From NCBI GenBank assembly GCA_947564525.1, contig CANOCK010000004.1, positions 1 to 43,348 of the forward strand: 43,348 nucleotides of DNA, given 5' to 3'. The notes below the pieces were generated by a model. That model was not told the origin of the DNA, did no database searches, and was given only the letters and a program-made list of their open reading frames with translations. A program made the position numbers and the translations under genes. Each line of letters starts with the position of its first letter. The stretch's first letter is position 1. Below, piece by piece: positions 41,988 to 43,348 of this stretch. This stretch comes from an uncultured bacterium (lineage in GTDB: Bacteria; Actinomycetota; Coriobacteriia; Coriobacteriales; Eggerthellaceae).

Positions 41988-43117
41988 GGCCGAGCCGTGG
42001 GAGCGTTGGGGCTCGGCGCGATCGTGCCGCCGGCCAGCACGCGGTCCCCGTCGTAGACGACCAGCGCCTGGCCCGCGGCGGCGAGGCGCTGGGACTCGTC
42101 GAACTCGACGGCCAGCGTGCCCGGCTCAGGCTGCCAGGCCGTGGCGGCTTGGGGCGCTTGGCGGTAATGGGTTTTGGCGGCAACCCGCAGGGGGCCCTCC
42201 AGCGTGGCGGCGGACACCAGGTTCACGTCGTGGGCGACCACCAGCCGTCCCATGGCCTCATCCGCCGGCCCTACCACCAGGGTGTTCGTCGCTGCGTCCT
42301 TGGCGCAGACGTAGAGCGGCTCGCGCGCTGCCACGCCGAGCCCCTTGCGCTGCCCGATGGTGTAGCGGGCGATGCCGTTGTGGACGCCCAGCACGGCGCC
42401 CCGGCCGTCCACTATGGGGCCAGGCTCCAAGGCGGGCTCCGACGCGCAGCCCGCCCCGCGCCCTTCGATGAAGGCCGCGTAGTCCCCATCGGGCACGAAG
42501 CATATGTCCTGGCTCTCGGGCCGGTCGGCGTTGGCGAGGCCGTGCTCGGCTGCGAGGGCCCTCACTTGCTCCTTCGTCAGCCCGCCCAGGGGCAGCAGCA
42601 GATGGGCCAGGTCATCTTGGCCCAGGCAGAACAGCACGTAGCTCTGGTCCTTGGCGCGGTCGGCCGCCTGGCGCAGCTGCCAGCGGCTGCCGTCGGCGCT
42701 GCGGGAGATGCGCGCGTAATGGCCGGTGGCCACGTAGTCCAGCCCCATCTCGCGCCGGAGCTGCTGCAGCCCGGCGATCTTCAGATGGCGGTTGCAGTCG
42801 ATGCAGGGGTTGGGGGTGCGCCCCTCCAGGTAGCTGCGGCAGAAGGGATCCACCACCTGGTCGAGGAAGCGCGCGGAGAAATCCACGGCGTGGTGCGGAA
42901 TGCCCAGCGCCTGGCAGGTCGCCCGGGCCGCCCGCAGGTCGTCCTGGGCCGCCTCGCGCGCCTCTGCCGGGATGCCGGCCCCTTCCGGCAGCAGCTCCAT
43001 GGTGACGCCGACCACGTCGTAGCCGGCTTCCACCAGCAGCGTCGCCATGGTCGAGCTGTCCACGCCGCCGCTCATGGCGGCGAGCACCGAGCCCCGGCCG
43101 CTGCCGAGCTGGCTCAC
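41984..43117 (-). CDS. mnmA: tRNA-specific 2-thiouridylase MnmA
   Basis: This 377-residue enzyme thiolates U34 of tRNAs for Lys, Glu and Gln, receiving sulfur from a cysteine desulfurase. The PP-loop ATP-binding motif AAMSGGVDSS lies at 13-22; the first catalytic cysteine is in RTPNPCIDCNRHLK and the second in ESQDICFVPDGDY, which form the transient disulfide/persulfide. The central GIARYTIGQRKGLGV and the C-terminal beta-barrel are typical. The start is a GTG at 43117 that overlaps the stop of the upstream gene in GTGA, indicating translational coupling. It ends tail to tail with the preceding membrane protein gene. Confidence 0.96.
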   Translation of the reverse strand: MSQLGSGRGSVLAAMSGGVDSSTMATLLVEAGYDVVGVTMELLPEGAGIPAEAREAAQDDLRAARATCQALGIPHHAVDFSARFLDQVVDPFCRSYLEGRTPNPCIDCNRHLKIAGLQQLRREMGLDYVATGHYARISRSADGSRWQLRQAADRAKDQSYVLFCLGQDDLAHLLLPLGGLTKEQVRALAAEHGLANADRPESQDICFVPDGDYAAFIEGRGAGCASEPALEPGPIVDGRGAVLGVHNGIARYTIGQRKGLGVAAREPLYVCAKDAATNTLVVGPADEAMGRLVVAHDVNLVSAATLEGPLRVAAKTHYRQAPQAATAWQPEPGTLAVEFDESQRLAAAGQALVVYDGDRVLAGGTIAPSPNAPTARP

Positions 43118-43348
43118 GGGCGCTCCCCGTCGCTCGCGGCGCCGCTGCGCGCGTCTTCCTCGAACGGAAAGACGCTCGGCGCGTGCGCGCGCTCGGCGCC
43201 CGCATCTGCACCTGCCGCCCAGGCGCCCTCGCCCGCTACGTCACCGCAGGCGGCCGTCCCCTCCTGGCCTGCAGCCTCAGCTGCCTCCCCGGCAGCCGCC
43301 TCCGCCACGGCCTCGACCGGGCTCTCGGCCCGCGTTGCCTGGCCGTCG
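43114..43348 (-). CDS. C-terminal end of a gene upstream of mnmA (partial)
   Basis: The frame is open from the right edge to its TGA at 43114-43116, which overlaps the mnmA start. The visible ~77 residues are Ala/Gly/Glu-rich (VAEAAAGEAAEAAGQEG...) and end SDGERP; they have no recognisable domain and look like a disordered tail. In many bacteria the gene before mnmA encodes the cysteine desulfurase or a NifU-like scaffold, and translational coupling would fit such a partner, but nothing in the visible part proves it. Confidence 0.6.
   Translation of the reverse strand, partial: DGQATRAESPVEAVAEAAAGEAAEAAGQEGTAACGDVAGEGAWAAGADAGAERAHAPSVFPFEEDARSGAASDGERP

Overview
The window is a 43.3 kb piece of a G+C-rich bacterial chromosome. 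I read it as an anaerobic actinobacterium of the class Coriobacteriia, probably Eggerthellaceae or a close relative. The reasons are the oxygen-sensitive class III ribonucleotide reductase with its activase, an Mrp-type Fe-S carrier, paired YhgE/Pip proteins, a TatD-linked-type radical SAM protein, actinobacterial codon use, and no visible gene for aerobic respiration. The family-level assignment is inference.

Layout. 1-2144: end of nrdD, nrdG and an MscS channel. 2185-7119 (+): an orphan LytS-type histidine kinase, a U32 peptidase-family protein, a 98-residue protein of unknown function, the Mrp ATPase and a tail-exposed membrane protein. 7371-10008 (-): a GNAT acetyltransferase, an ABC exporter and tRNA-Ala(GGC). 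10009-11140: about 1.1 kb with no intact gene, holding a decayed gene and a 140-bp inverted repeat. 11204-12052 (+): a PARG-like macrodomain protein. 12315-18737 (-): two overlapping YhgE/Pip genes and an anion permease. 18912-20682 (+): an EamA transporter, a 27-residue hydrophobic peptide and a uracil/hypoxanthine-DNA glycosylase. 20679-27692 (-): telA-xpaC, tex, and a GntR-controlled ABC transporter operon with its operator. 27946-29961: an accessory patch with two copies of a 180-bp four-module palindromic element around a nuclease-like gene. 30004-32113 (-): a FAD oxidoreductase and its TetR regulator. 32316-36866 (+): a CDF metal transporter, pyridoxal kinase, a radical SAM protein and an AAA/DUF4143 ATPase. 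37022-38777: a HAD phosphatase converging on a membrane acyltransferase. 39001-41004: a second accessory patch with a 45-bp perfect palindrome, an IS3-family element, the third copy of the 180-bp element, and flanking ~50-bp direct repeats. 41388-43348: a membrane protein, mnmA, and the end of one further gene.

The most interesting structure is the 180-bp element. Three copies (27948-28127, 29776-29955, 40767-40946) each hold four ~25-31 bp modules in the order forward, forward, reverse, reverse. Module spacing is identical in all three (52, 76 and 52 bp between equivalent edges), while the sequence between modules is largely different. That points to selection on geometry, as expected for a multi-protein DNA complex or a structured transcript. 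I know of no named element matching it, but I could not search any database.

Other recurring themes are extended -10 promoters (TGC-TAnnnT), two likely leaderless genes, convergent gene pairs whose two stop codons share one CTAG, and clear palindromic operators at the GntR, TetR and AAA-ATPase promoters.
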